A stretch of DNA of 64,000 nucleotides from Arthrospira sp. PCC 9108 (GCA_016745315.1 CP066886.1:1457501-1521500), one strand, 5' to 3'. Positions 38,568 to 47,963 are shown, counted from the stretch's first letter. Notes: generated from the letters alone by a model not told the origin. Numbers and translations: made by a program.

Positions 38568-38623
38568 CTGGGTGCATTTGTAGTGTTGTGGTTAACCAAT
38601 TAACTACAAATGCCCAGGGTTTT
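38568..38623. terminator. Strong bidirectional terminator
   Basis: GCATTTGTAGT (38574-38584) pairs with ACTACAAATGC (38603-38613), and the stem is extended by CTGG/CCAG. It is followed by GGTTTT on the plus strand. It lies between the converging yggT and DUF202 genes. Confidence 0.8.
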
Positions 38624-38686
38624 CTGTCATCAATATCAATCATTGAACCCAGGGTCATATCTGCTCAAATTATGGGTTTATTGTGG

Positions 38687-39091
38687 TTACGAACTCAGCA
38701 TAATTCCCAAGAATGCCACCACCCCTAAAATCGCCAGAATCACAGCCACGGTCAGGGCTTGAGATATTCTAGGAGTGTATAAATAGTCATCTCTACAGAT
38801 GCGTTTAAGTTCTTGGCGGTGGTCAATAGAAGCTGTAATTAGTGCTAAAGTTCCCAAGGCGATAAATGAGAGTCCAAGGAAGCGAGAGAGACGCAGAGGA
38901 TTAAGGTAAGCATCCCCTGTTTCTTCGTAGATAACCGTCACAATTTGGTCAATACCAAAGCCAAAGCCTATCAGTGATAAACAGGTACGAATCCACGCCA
39001 TTAAAGTCCTTTCAGAAGCGGCGCGGTTGCGTTCTTTCGCCAACTCATTATTCAGATTTTTAGGCGGCGGGTTAGGGTCAATTGAGGTCAT
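38687..39091 (-). CDS. DUF202 family membrane protein
   Basis: A 134-residue protein with the DUF202 signature (ELAKERNRAASERTLMAWIRT) at the N-terminus, followed by three hydrophobic helices (about 37-55, 70-90 and 108-130). This is the YidH/DUF202 type of inner-membrane protein; the function is not established. It converges with the YggT gene. Confidence 0.85.
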   Translation of the reverse strand: MTSIDPNPPPKNLNNELAKERNRAASERTLMAWIRTCLSLIGFGFGIDQIVTVIYEETGDAYLNPLRLSRFLGLSFIALGTLALITASIDHRQELKRICRDDYLYTPRISQALTVAVILAILGVVAFLGIMLSS

Positions 39092-39559
39092 ACTTCTGAG
39101 AAAATCAAGGTAGATAATATCCGGTTAATTATGTTAACCGCTAGTGTTTAACCAGGGTAGGGTAATGGCTCAGGAGAGATTTAGCCAGTCATCAGCCCTA
39201 TTTTTAAAACATTTAATCATGGGGGGCTACCAGTTGCGAAGTCTGACTAATTTATGTTAAAATGAATGGATTTTGTCGCCGTGGGTCAGGCTGGTTACGA
39301 CTAAAAAACCTTGAGATGGTTTCCTGATCTCAGGGGAAAGTGCTATAGTTAAATCTAAGCCTGAGTCAATATATGTAATCAGTTGAGTATTTTAGCTGAT
39401 TAAGTTTATAGACGATCGCAATTTAACCGAGTTTCCCTGTGTGAAAATCGGAATACAGAAGCCGATATTTGACGAGGTTAATGCCAATATAACACGGTGA
39501 TTTTAACATAACACAATCTGATTGTTCTCAATATAGATGCTAATATAGGAGCCTCGCCG
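39092..39559. other. Intergenic leader upstream of the P-type ATPase
   Basis: A 468-bp gap without a supportable gene. It holds a good hairpin at 39309-39335 (CCTTGAGAT with ATCTCAGGG, nine-base loop) and A/T-rich stretches that could be the ATPase promoter. It does not match any riboswitch consensus that I can recall, including yybP-ykoY. Confidence 0.45.
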
Positions 39560-42478
39560 ATGACCATGACCCATGACCCCCGCCAAGACATCCATCACTT
39601 ACAAGGATTAACTCCCCCAGAGGTAGAAACAAGTCGCCAAACTCACGGTAGTAATGTCATGACTCCCCCCCCAAGGGAACCAGCTTGGCGACAATTTTTG
39701 GGAAAGTTTGATGATCCGGTGATTCGGATTTTGATTATTGCGGCGGCGATCGCCATTAGTTTAGGAATAGTTAATGGCAATTATGTAGAGGGAATTGGTA
39801 TTATTGTGGCGATCGCTTTAGCTACTACCCTAGCCTTCCTCAACGAGTATAAAGCCAATCAAGAATTTGATATTCTCAACCGGATGAATGATGAAGTCCC
39901 CATCAAAGTCATCCGAGATCATAGTTTTACCACCATTCCCAAAAAAGATATAGTAGTCGGTGATCTGGTCATCATCGAATTGGGGGACGAAATCCCCGCC
40001 GATGGTCAATTAATTGAAGCCGTTTCGCTGCGGGTAAATGAAGCCAGCTTAACCGGAGAATCGGAAGCCGTCAAAAAGTTAGCATCATCAGAATTAGTAG
40101 CTAGTGCGGAACTTCCCGATAGCGCCTATCCTCGTGATCGCCTATTACGAGGAACAGTAGTTACAGACGGTCATGGAACCTTTCAAGTAACCGCTGTTGG
40201 CGATCGCACAGAAATCGGTCAAACCGCGAAATTAGTGTGCGAAATCACCAATATAGACACCCCCCTAAAACAGCAATTAGATCGCCTCAGTCGCTTAATT
40301 GGAGTCCTAGGGTTAGCCATTGCCGTTTTAATTGATATAGCCTTAGTAGTGCGGGGTATCGTCACCGGAAACCTTAACCTGAGCCTAGGACAGTGGTATA
40401 TAGTCGCCCTAGCTGTTAGCAGTTTAATCATTATCCTAGTTAGGGTATGGTTACCCATTGTTTATGATGGCTTAGAAATCTCAGGTTCTCAGGCGACCGT
40501 GCCAGAATGGTTAGAAGATGATCACGCCATAGGCTGGGTGAAATCAAGTTTAATAGGTTTGTTAATTTTTGGGGTGGGAATTGCGATCGGTTATGGAGGC
40601 AATTTTATTCCCCGAAATCTTAGTGATTGGATTCCCGCATCAGCCGCCACTGAGTTTGTCACCTACTTTATGATTGCGGTGGCGGTGATTGTCGTCGCTG
40701 TCCCGGAAGGTCTGGCGCTAAGTGTCACCCTCAGCCTCGCCTATAGCATGAGGAAAATGACCAAACAAAATAACCTCGTGCGAAGGATGCACGCCTGCGA
40801 AACCATTGGGGCGGCTACGGTTATTTGTTCTGATAAAACCGGAACTTTAACCATGAATAAAATGCAGGTACAAGAGATAAATTTTCCCAGTTTCAGCAAC
40901 AATATTCCCAGTGATTTATTAACCGAAGCCATAGCCGCCAACAGTACCGCGAACTTAGAACAACATGAGAACCAAAAATCTAAGGCGATCGGGAATCCCA
41001 CGGAGGCGGCGCTGTTGTTATGGTTAGAACAAAATCAGATTGATTATCTCTCCGAACGCAATAGGTTTGAGATTAAACAACAACTAGCTTTTACCCCCGA
41101 TCGCAAATATATGGCGACCCTAGGAAGATCCCCTATCGATAACCAGGAGATCATGCACATTAAAGGAGCCCCCGATATTGTCCTAGGTCATTGCTATTCG
41201 TATTTGTCAGAAAATGGGGTAATTTCCCTCACCAAAGAAACCAGAAGATTGATTTCTCAGGAGTTAAAAAACTGTGATGCGGGGGGAATGCGAACCTTGG
41301 GATTTGCTTATATCCCTCAACCCCAACTCGAAGGGGATGATTTGAATGTAGAAGATCGCCAAGATGTGGTATGGTTAGGATTCGTGGCGATCGCCGATCC
41401 GGTACGTCCAGAAGTTCCCGAAGCCGTCCGCCAATGTCGCCAAGCCGGAATTGATATTAAAATGATTACCGGGGATAGTCTGCTAACCGCCGCCCAAATT
41501 GGTAGTCAAATTGGGATTATCGATGAAAACGACACCAGCGAGGCTTATATTACCGGAAGCCAACTCAGAGACATGGATGATGAACTCGCCAGTAAAACCC
41601 TGAAAAAAGTGCGGGTAATAGGTCGCGCTCGTCCTCAAGATAAACAGCGCATCGTCCAGCTATTACAGGCTCAAGGAGAGGTAGTAGCCGTTACCGGAGA
41701 CGGAACCAATGATGCGGCGGCTCTGAATCAAGCCCAAGTGGGTTTAGCCATGGGTAGCGGCACTTTTGTCGCCAAAGAAGCCAGCGATATTATCCTGTTA
41801 GATGACTCTTTTCGCAGTGTCAAACAGGCAGTTTTATGGGGGCGATCGCTCTATCAAAACATCCAGAAATTCATCTTGTTTCAACTCACAATTAATGTCG
41901 TCGCCTGCATTATTGCCTTGTTAGGACCTTTTATCGGCATTAACCTACCCTTTACCGTAATTCAGCTTTTGTGGGTTAATCTGATTATGGATACCTTCGC
42001 CGCCCTCGCCTTAGCCACAGAACCCCCCACAGAAAGGGTAATGGAAGTACCACCGAGAAACCCCCAAGACTTTATTATCTCCAAAGCCATGTCATCCTCA
42101 ATTTTCACTGTCGGGGCAGCTTTTTTAGTTATTCTGGTCGGGTTTCTACTGTATATCCAATCTGATGATCAGGTAACAGCCTATGAACTGTCACTATTTT
42201 TCACCAGTTTTGTGATGCTGCAATTCTGGAATTTATTTAATGCCAAATGCTTCGGTTCCAAGGATTCCGTCTTATCCCAACTCTGGCAAAATCCTAGTTT
42301 TTTGGCGATCGCCGGGGTAATTTTCATCGGACAAATTCTGATTGTTCAATTTGGCGGCAGCATTTTCCGAACTGTTCCCCTGTGTCTGACAGACTGGTTA
42401 TGGATTATAGGCGGAACCTCCCTCGTCCTGTGGATTGGTGAATCAAATCGGGCGATCGTCCGGTGGAGAAAAAGTTAA
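39560..42478 (+). CDS. Calcium-transporting P-type ATPase (type II)
   Basis: A 972-residue P-type ATPase with the N-terminal cation-ATPase domain, the actuator loop LTGESEAVKK, the membrane motif PEGLAL in helix 4, and the phosphorylation motif CSDKTGTLTMNK. It also has the nucleotide-binding KGAPDIVL and the hinge TGDGTNDAAAL. About ten membrane helices are present, with the C-terminal cation-ATPase domain intact. Motifs are of the PMCA/PMR1/SERCA class, so Ca2+ export is likely, though Mn2+ is possible. An extra stretch between helices 3 and 4 (residues about 295-330) is longer than in SERCA. AGGAG lies 9-10 bases before the ATG at 39560. Confidence 0.88.
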   Translation: MTMTHDPRQDIHHLQGLTPPEVETSRQTHGSNVMTPPPREPAWRQFLGKFDDPVIRILIIAAAIAISLGIVNGNYVEGIGIIVAIALATTLAFLNEYKANQEFDILNRMNDEVPIKVIRDHSFTTIPKKDIVVGDLVIIELGDEIPADGQLIEAVSLRVNEASLTGESEAVKKLASSELVASAELPDSAYPRDRLLRGTVVTDGHGTFQVTAVGDRTEIGQTAKLVCEITNIDTPLKQQLDRLSRLIGVLGLAIAVLIDIALVVRGIVTGNLNLSLGQWYIVALAVSSLIIILVRVWLPIVYDGLEISGSQATVPEWLEDDHAIGWVKSSLIGLLIFGVGIAIGYGGNFIPRNLSDWIPASAATEFVTYFMIAVAVIVVAVPEGLALSVTLSLAYSMRKMTKQNNLVRRMHACETIGAATVICSDKTGTLTMNKMQVQEINFPSFSNNIPSDLLTEAIAANSTANLEQHENQKSKAIGNPTEAALLLWLEQNQIDYLSERNRFEIKQQLAFTPDRKYMATLGRSPIDNQEIMHIKGAPDIVLGHCYSYLSENGVISLTKETRRLISQELKNCDAGGMRTLGFAYIPQPQLEGDDLNVEDRQDVVWLGFVAIADPVRPEVPEAVRQCRQAGIDIKMITGDSLLTAAQIGSQIGIIDENDTSEAYITGSQLRDMDDELASKTLKKVRVIGRARPQDKQRIVQLLQAQGEVVAVTGDGTNDAAALNQAQVGLAMGSGTFVAKEASDIILLDDSFRSVKQAVLWGRSLYQNIQKFILFQLTINVVACIIALLGPFIGINLPFTVIQLLWVNLIMDTFAALALATEPPTERVMEVPPRNPQDFIISKAMSSSIFTVGAAFLVILVGFLLYIQSDDQVTAYELSLFFTSFVMLQFWNLFNAKCFGSKDSVLSQLWQNPSFLAIAGVIFIGQILIVQFGGSIFRTVPLCLTDWLWIIGGTSLVLWIGESNRAIVRWRKS

Positions 42479-42673
42479 TCAACTCTGAGAAACCCCGTTT
42501 CGTATCTCAATCTTAGGTACAGCTTGTTCACCAGTCGCTTAATACATTGCCCTCACCCTAAATCTGGATCCCAGAGAGGGAGAGGGACTTTGAGAGGTGA
42601 TCAGATGATTTCTGAACAGGCTGTAAGAGACCAAAGCGATCGCCCAAACCCCCTTTCTTTTGCTGCCCAAAAT

Positions 42674-43117
42674 TTACGATCGCACATCCATCGGATGCAT
42701 TGCCGTCACTTCCCCATAGCGGGCAAAATCCCTGATATTAAAAGTCAGAATATGAGTCAATCCATGTACCAGCATTGCTGCCACCAACCGCGCATCATGG
42801 ACATTAACTCCCCTCACCCCATAAGTCAGCACCAACCTTTCCCACTCCGAATAAATGGCTAACCTATCCGGTAATAGCAAAAAAAGCCCTTTTAATCGAT
42901 TGACTTCAGCAGCCGCTTCCCTTGGGGTATGTCCTAAACCATTCTTATCTACAGGGCGGGTGTAAACATTCCAAAACTCGATTAAATTTTGGGGAATGAT
43001 ACAAACATCTCCCCCTTGTGCAAGCAGAATATTTGTCGCTGTTACTGCATCGGCGTGCATGGAATGGTTAGCGTCTGCACTCCGCAACAGAATATTAGTA
43101 TCAATCAAAAATGACAT
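42674..43117 (-). CDS. PIN-domain toxin (VapC-like)
   Basis: A 147-residue PIN-domain protein, probably an RNase toxin. The acidic metal ligands are visible: Asp7 in FLIDTNILLR, Glu in PQNLIEFWNV, Asp in NVHDARLVA and Asp in NIRDFARYG. It overlaps the antitoxin stop by one base (TAATG at 43115-43119), the classic toxin-antitoxin order with the antitoxin first. The family cleaves tRNA or rRNA in known cases; the target here is unknown. Confidence 0.85.
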   Translation of the reverse strand: MSFLIDTNILLRSADANHSMHADAVTATNILLAQGGDVCIIPQNLIEFWNVYTRPVDKNGLGHTPREAAAEVNRLKGLFLLLPDRLAIYSEWERLVLTYGVRGVNVHDARLVAAMLVHGLTHILTFNIRDFARYGEVTAMHPMDVRS

Positions 43118-43377
43118 TAACCCCTTTCTCCATAAATGCTTTCTCGGCTAATCGCTTCATCGGATAAAGAGGGCTGGTTGCGCGGGTGACTTGCTGCCCA
43201 TTCCCGAAACGCTTTCGCCCTTTCTTCTGGAGTGGCGGTTTCATAAAAAGGACGATCTTTCCCCGCCGCTGAGGTTTCCTCCTGGTGTGCTTTCAGCTTC
43301 TCCGCTAAAAGCGATCGCTCTTCTGGGGAAAGCGATTGAACCACTAGGGCTAAAGATTCCACTAATTTAATATTCAT
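43117..43377 (-). CDS. Antitoxin partner of the PIN toxin
   Basis: An 86-residue acidic, helical protein. The N-terminal segment (LVESLALVVQSLSPEERSLL) is the one found in many cyanobacterial antitoxins and a C-terminal half (PFYETATPEERAKAFREWAA) may bind and neutralise the toxin. No clear DNA-binding fold is visible. It directly precedes and overlaps the PIN toxin on the minus strand. Confidence 0.75.
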   Translation of the reverse strand: MNIKLVESLALVVQSLSPEERSLLAEKLKAHQEETSAAGKDRPFYETATPEERAKAFREWAASHPRNQPSLSDEAISRESIYGERG

Positions 43378-43412
43378 AAACTCTCCTATCCCTGAGAAAC
43401 CCCGTTTTTTAT

Positions 43413-43667
43413 CTAGTTAGCTAAAGTCTCCAAGCGATCGCGATGTTGTTGTGATTCGCCCCTAGTGCGCGTCACCCACTCCTGAGCATTTTCTCCCAGC
43501 ATTGGATAAGGAGCATTTCCAGCAATATCTAGCCACTGTCGCTGAGGCTTTTTGTGAGTCACAGTCTCGCGTTTTACCAGCTTCGTTGCATGGCTAATCA
43601 CCTGCAATTGTTCCCCTGGGTTCAGTTGCTCAATTTCCCGTCACACTTGCCCTAATAACCGACTCAT
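43413..43667 (-). pseudogene. Antitoxin-like gene with an early stop codon
   Basis: An ATG at 43665-43667 has an excellent AGGAGG site. The frame reads MSRLLGQV, then TGA at codon 9 (43641-43643), then continues in frame REIEQLNPGEQLQVISHA to a stop near 43413, 84 codons in all. A TGG codon in place of TGA would give an intact small protein of the type found as antitoxin beside PIN toxins in cyanobacteria. The partner toxin is not present upstream or downstream. It is 36 bp upstream of the intact antitoxin and likely a dead relative. Confidence 0.6.
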
Positions 43668-44291
43668 AACCATAACCTCCTGAGATTTTCCTAACTCGCT
43701 ACCTCTAATTTAGCAATTGCCGCCACCGTTGCGTCCTAAGCGATCGCCCAAACCGGGTTTCTTTAGCCCAAAAATCGCTCCCCAAGGCTGGCCACCATTT
43801 GGCCAGGGACTTCCGTATTTTTACGGAGTAAATTCTGTCCTGGGGTATTTGGGTGAAATTTTGGGTAGTAATTTAAAAAAGTTGCACAAATCGGATATAA
43901 ATTTCCAGGAAAGTCGGTTATGATAGTTTCAGAGCCAGAACCATCAGGGTGAAATTATCACCCCCACCAGTTCAATATATATGCTCTAATATTTATATTT
44001 TTCCCAAGAATTATGGTGATCAACCCCATCGCAAAGTAGGTAATATTTTGCGGATGTGGGGGGGGTTTTCTATGGGAAAAATTGATACAAAAGGGTGCGG
44101 ATTTTGGTGGACAGACAAATATAGAGGTATCTTCAATGATTTATCAACTGTTGATCCGCCATCTCCGTTATGGGGAGATGCAATGCACTGAAAGCGCTTA
44201 TGGCTGATTTATGGATTTATTGAGGATTGCCATACCAGGGTGTTGATATGGATTTATTTCTTTGGAAACAAACATCATCAACCATCAGAAA
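43668..44291. other. Gene-poor stretch before the first sigma factor
   Basis: About 0.6 kb with two short forward reading frames that I do not support: neither has a ribosome site nor recognisable composition. It contains one AAACCGGGTTTCT palindrome (43747-43760), a repeat also seen at 13723, and a GGGGGG run near 44058. A tiny frame at 44248-44294 overlaps the sigma-factor ATG and could be a leader peptide. Confidence 0.4.
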
Positions 44292-46181
44292 ATGAATAGA
44301 CAAAATCATAGTAGCGCTCAACTACCTGTAGAGTTTTGGCAACAATGGCTAGAGCATCAAGACTATCTCTGGCGTTGTTGTCTGAGACAAATGGGGAACC
44401 CCATTGAAGCCGAAGATGCCCTCAGTGAAGCCTTGTTGAAAGCCCAAGAAAAACTGACAAAATGCACCCGACCGATTCGGAATTGGAGGCATTGGTTAGT
44501 TAAAGTCACCTGGAATCATTGTACAGATATCCTCAGACAGCGACATCGCCAACGATTAAAAGTTGAGAATGTCGATGCGATCGCTTCCTTGTCCGAATGG
44601 GGAAGTCCCGAACCCACGCCGGAACAGATTTGTATAGGCTGGGAAATGCAAGAATTTCTCGATCACGCCATGGAGGAATTACCGCCGAAGTTGCGGGAAA
44701 CCTTGATTCTCCATGTGAAAGAACAGCAGTCTTACCTAGAAATCGCCCAGCAACTTCTCGTGTCCCCGATCAACGTCCGTAAGCGCATTTCCCAAGCCAG
44801 GGGGATTTTGGCGGCTCGCCTGGTAGACTACTACAGCAGCAGCGGGAGCAAACGGCGATCGGTCCAGTTAGAACCGGAAACCATCGTCCCCCTCAAGCCC
44901 AAAAAAAAGGGGAAAAAAAATTCACTTCCATCATATACCCATTGTTGGGTTCCGTTGCACTTCACCCAACCTACAAAACTGGAAAGCGATCGCATTTACC
45001 TGGGGGGAAAAAAAATTCACTTCCATCATATACCCATTGTTGGGTTCCGTTGCACTTCACCCAACCTACAAAACTGGAAAGCGATCGCATTTACCTGGGG
45101 GGAAAAAAAATTCACTTCCATCATATACCCATTGTTGGGTTCCGTTGCACTTCACCCAACCTACAAAACTGGAAAGCGATCGCATTTACCTGGGGGGAAA
45201 AAAAATTCACTTCCATCATATACCCATTGTTGGGTTCCGTTGCACTTCACCCAACCTACAAAACTGGAAAGCGATCGCATTTACCTGGGGGGAAAAAAAA
45301 TTCACTTCCATCATATACCCATTGTTGGGTTCCGTTGCACTTCACCCAACCTACAAAACTGGAAAGCGATCGCATTTACCTGGGGGGAAAAAAAATTCAC
45401 TTCCATCATATACCCATTGTTGGGTTCCGTTGCACTTCACCCAACCTACAAAACTGGAAAGCGATCGCATTTACCTGGGGGGAAAAAAAATTCACTTCCA
45501 TCATATACCCATTGTTGGGTTCCGTTGCACTTCACCCAACCTACAAAACTGGAAAGCGATCGCATTTACCTGGGGGAAAAAAAATTCACTTCCATCATAT
45601 ACCCATTGTTGGGTTCCGTTGCACTTCACCCAACCTACAAAACTGGAAAGCGATCGCATTTACCTGGGGGGAAAAAAAATTCACTTCCATCATATACCCA
45701 TTGTTGGGTTCCGTTGCACTTCACCCAACCTACAAAACTGGAAAGCGATCGCATTTACCTGGGGGGAAAAAAAATTCACTTCCATCATATACCCATTGTT
45801 GGGTTCCGTTGCACTTCACCCAACCTACAAAACTGGAAAGCGATCGCATTTACCTGGGGGAAAAAAAATTCACTTCCATCATATACCCATTGTTGGGTTC
45901 CGTTGCACTTCACCCAACCTACAAAACTGGAAAGCGATCGCATTTACCTGGGGGGAAAAAAAATTCACTTCCATCATATACCCATTGTTGGGTTCCGTTG
46001 CACTTCACCCAACCTACAAAACTGGAAAGCGATCGCATTTACCTGGGGGGAAAAAAAATTCACTTCCATCATATACCCATTGTTGGGTTCCGTTGCACTT
46101 CACCCAACCTACAAAACTGGAAAGCGATCGCATTTACCTGGGGGGAAAAAAAATTCACACATCCCCCCCAAAAACGTCTAA
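44292..46181 (+). CDS. ECF-like sigma-70 factor with its C-terminus running into the 95-bp repeats
   Basis: Residues 1 to about 195 form a sigma-70 family factor: region 2 (YLWRCCLRQMGNPIEAEDALSEAL, then the IRNWRHWLVKVTWNHCTDIL segment) and region 4 (LPPKLRETLILHVKEQQSYLEIAQQL, then INVRKRISQARGILAARL). After about residue 215 the frame enters the 95-bp tandem array and reads repeated peptides for more than 400 residues until 46181. The native C-terminus has evidently been replaced by the repeats; the related factor at 54618 has an unrelated tail of about 70 residues there. The ATG at 44292 is chosen over a TTG at 44262. The tail is probably not functional as protein, although it is open in all three frames. 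Confidence 0.75.
   Translation: MNRQNHSSAQLPVEFWQQWLEHQDYLWRCCLRQMGNPIEAEDALSEALLKAQEKLTKCTRPIRNWRHWLVKVTWNHCTDILRQRHRQRLKVENVDAIASLSEWGSPEPTPEQICIGWEMQEFLDHAMEELPPKLRETLILHVKEQQSYLEIAQQLLVSPINVRKRISQARGILAARLVDYYSSSGSKRRSVQLEPETIVPLKPKKKGKKNSLPSYTHCWVPLHFTQPTKLESDRIYLGGKKIHFHHIPIVGFRCTSPNLQNWKAIAFTWGEKKFTSIIYPLLGSVALHPTYKTGKRSHLPGGKKNSLPSYTHCWVPLHFTQPTKLESDRIYLGGKKIHFHHIPIVGFRCTSPNLQNWKAIAFTWGEKKFTSIIYPLLGSVALHPTYKTGKRSHLPGGKKNSLPSYTHCWVPLHFTQPTKLESDRIYLGEKKFTSIIYPLLGSVALHPTYKTGKRSHLPGGKKNSLPSYTHCWVPLHFTQPTKLESDRIYLGGKKIHFHHIPIVGFRCTSPNLQNWKAIAFTWGKKNSLPSYTHCWVPLHFTQPTKLESDRIYLGGKKIHFHHIPIVGFRCTSPNLQNWKAIAFTWGEKKFTSIIYPLLGSVALHPTYKTGKRSHLPGGKKNSHIPPKNV
44921..46153. repeat. Tandem array 1: 13 copies of a 95-bp unit
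   Basis: Near-identical units begin at 44921, 45016, 45111, 45206, 45301, 45396, 45491, 45585, 45680, 45775, 45869, 45964 and 46059. Two units are 94 bp because one G of a six-G run is missing. Each unit has an A8 run, a hairpin (GTTGGGT with ACCCAAC), one HIP1 octamer in the string GGAAAGCGATCGCAT, and a run of five or six G. No stop codon occurs in any forward frame. Confidence 0.95.
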
Positions 46182-46346
46182 TAAGTGAAAGCCAAAAAAC
46201 TCTTGTGGAGCCAGGGCTTGGCTGAATCGCCTCGATAGCATATCTGGAAAGCGATCGCATCTACCTGGGGGGGAAAAAAAATTCACACATCCCCCCCCCC
46301 AAAAACGTCTAATAGATAGATCCGAAAAACCTCTTGTGGAGTACAA
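46154..46346. repeat. Degenerate end of array 1 with a 60-bp duplication
   Basis: The segment from TTCACACATCCCCCC to CTCTTGTGGAG is present twice (about 46154-46210 and 46284-46340), separated by a piece ending in the unit's GGAAAGCGATCGCAT string. C runs are of different length (8 and 10). The second copy ends at the ribosome site of the next gene, so array growth has carried that leader along. Confidence 0.7.
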
Positions 46347-46352
46347 AAAAAT

Positions 46353-46757
46353 ATGATTCGTCGTTTTGCTGCCATTACCGGTCTCGTCGTCCTGAGCACC
46401 TTGGGAATTTCCACCACCGCCCGGGCTAGTCAAGGTGGGATCGCTGGTAGCGCAGCTTTCACGATTGATGGTGGTAATGTCACAGGTGTGGCCGTCTCCG
46501 CCGCCGTGGGTAAGGAATTTGCTGCAGCTCACTCTTTTAACTACGACGGCAGCAACGCCAACGGCCTACAGAACTCCGCTTTTGCGATCGGTACTGCGGG
46601 TGCAGTCAGTCTGAGTGGTCTGGGCGACCCGGCGGGCTTCACTCTCGACACCGTAGAAGACAGCGCTCGCGGCACGGCCCAGGCCAACGAATTTACTACC
46701 GGATACACCATTCAAATCGGTACGATTGGCGGAAACTCTTTGGTTACTGTCCCGTAG
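46353..46757 (+). CDS. Small secreted protein, function unknown
   Basis: A 134-residue protein with a clear signal peptide (MIRRFAAITGLVVLSTLGIS, cleavage likely after TARA). The mature part is Gly/Ala/Ser-rich and probably beta-structured (GGIAGSAAFTIDGGNVTG onward), with no cysteine. I do not recognise the family. GGAG lies 11 bases before the ATG. It is flanked on both sides by tandem arrays and ends 12 bp before array 2, in the run of exported proteins between the two sigma factors. Confidence 0.7.
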   Translation: MIRRFAAITGLVVLSTLGISTTARASQGGIAGSAAFTIDGGNVTGVAVSAAVGKEFAAAHSFNYDGSNANGLQNSAFAIGTAGAVSLSGLGDPAGFTLDTVEDSARGTAQANEFTTGYTIQIGTIGGNSLVTVP

Positions 46758-46768
46758 AACTGCGCCAG

Positions 46769-47933
46769 CCTGTAGGTTGGGTAAAGCATCGCATCACCCA
46801 ACACCCTGCCTTGTTGGGTTCGGTTGCACTCCAGCCAACCTACAAGAGTCTATAGGATACCTGGAAAGCGATCGCATCACCCAACACCCTGCCTTGTTGG
46901 GTTCGGTTGCACTCCACCTAACCTACAAGAGTCTATAGGATACCTGGAAAGCGATCGCATCACCCAACACCCTGCCTTGTTGGGTTCGGTTGCACTCCAC
47001 CTAACCTACAAGAGTCTATAGGATACCTGGAAAGCGATCGCATCACCCAACACCTGCCTTGTTGGGTTCGGTTGCACTCCACCCAACCTACAAGAGTCTA
47101 TAGGATACCTGGAAAGCGATCGCATCACCCAACACCCTGCCTTGTTGGGTTCCGTTGTACTCCACCCAACCTACAAGAGTCCGACAAGGCTCTATAGGAT
47201 ACCTGGAAAGCGATCGCATCACCCAACACCCTGCCTTGTTGGGTTCGGTTGCACTCCACCCAACCTACAAGAGTCTATAGGATACCTGGAAAGCGATCGC
47301 ATCACCCAACACCTGCCTTGTTGGGTTCCGTTGCACTCCAGCCAACCTACAAGAGTCTATAGGATACCTGGAAAGCGATCGCATCACCCAACACCCTGCC
47401 TTGTTGGGTTCGGTTGCACTCCACCTAACCTACAAGAGTCTATAGGATACCTGGAAAGCGATCGCATCACCCAACACCCTGCCTTGTTGGGTTCCGTTGT
47501 ACTCCACCCAACCTACAAGAGTCTATAGGATACCTGGAAAGCGATCGCATCACCCAACACCCTGCCTTGTTGGGTTCCGTTGCACTCCACCTAACCTACA
47601 AGAGTCTATAGGATACCTGGAAAGCGATCGCATCACCCAACACCCTGCCTTGTTGGGTTCGGTTGCACTCCACCCTGCCTACAAGAGTCTATAGGATACC
47701 TGGAAAGCGATCGCATCACCCAACACCCTGCCTTGTTGGGTTCGGTTGCACTCCACCTAACCTACAAGAGTCTATAGGATACCTGGAAAGCGATCGCATC
47801 ACCCAACACCTGCCTTGTTGGGTTCCGTTGCACTCCAGCCAACCTACAAGAGTCTATAGGATACCTGGAAAGCGATCGCATCACCCAACACCTGCCTTGT
47901 TGGGTTCCGTTGCACTCCACCCAACCTACAAAA
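46769..47933. repeat. Tandem array 2: about 13 copies of an 83-bp unit
   Basis: HIP1 octamers recur at 46868, 46951, 47034, 47116, 47210, 47293, 47375, 47458, 47541, 47624, 47707, 47790 and 47872, a period of 82-83 bp. One unit has an 11-bp insertion. Each unit can form two competing hairpins, ACCCAACA with TGTTGGGT and GTTGGGT with ACCCAAC. It shares the HIP1 string and hairpin core with array 1 but has GAGTCTATAGGATACC in place of the A8/G6 part. Confidence 0.95.
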
Positions 47934-47963
47934 CTAACTTTTATTTATATCTAGGATAGTTTC

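Noticed and set aside
43717..44191. Two short forward frames of 68 and 80 codons before the first sigma factor
   Set aside because: No ribosome site, no homology that I recognise, and biased toward A/T and proline strings typical of non-coding sequence.
44942..46225. Long forward reading frames of 427 and 383 codons in the other two frames of array 1
   Set aside because: They consist only of repeat units, start inside a unit and exist because the unit has no stop in any frame; no separate gene is supported.
46758..47960. Reading frames of 65-128 codons in array 2, and similar ones at 51168-52180 in array 3
   Set aside because: All are the same 83-bp unit read in one frame and end at a TAG that recurs in each unit.
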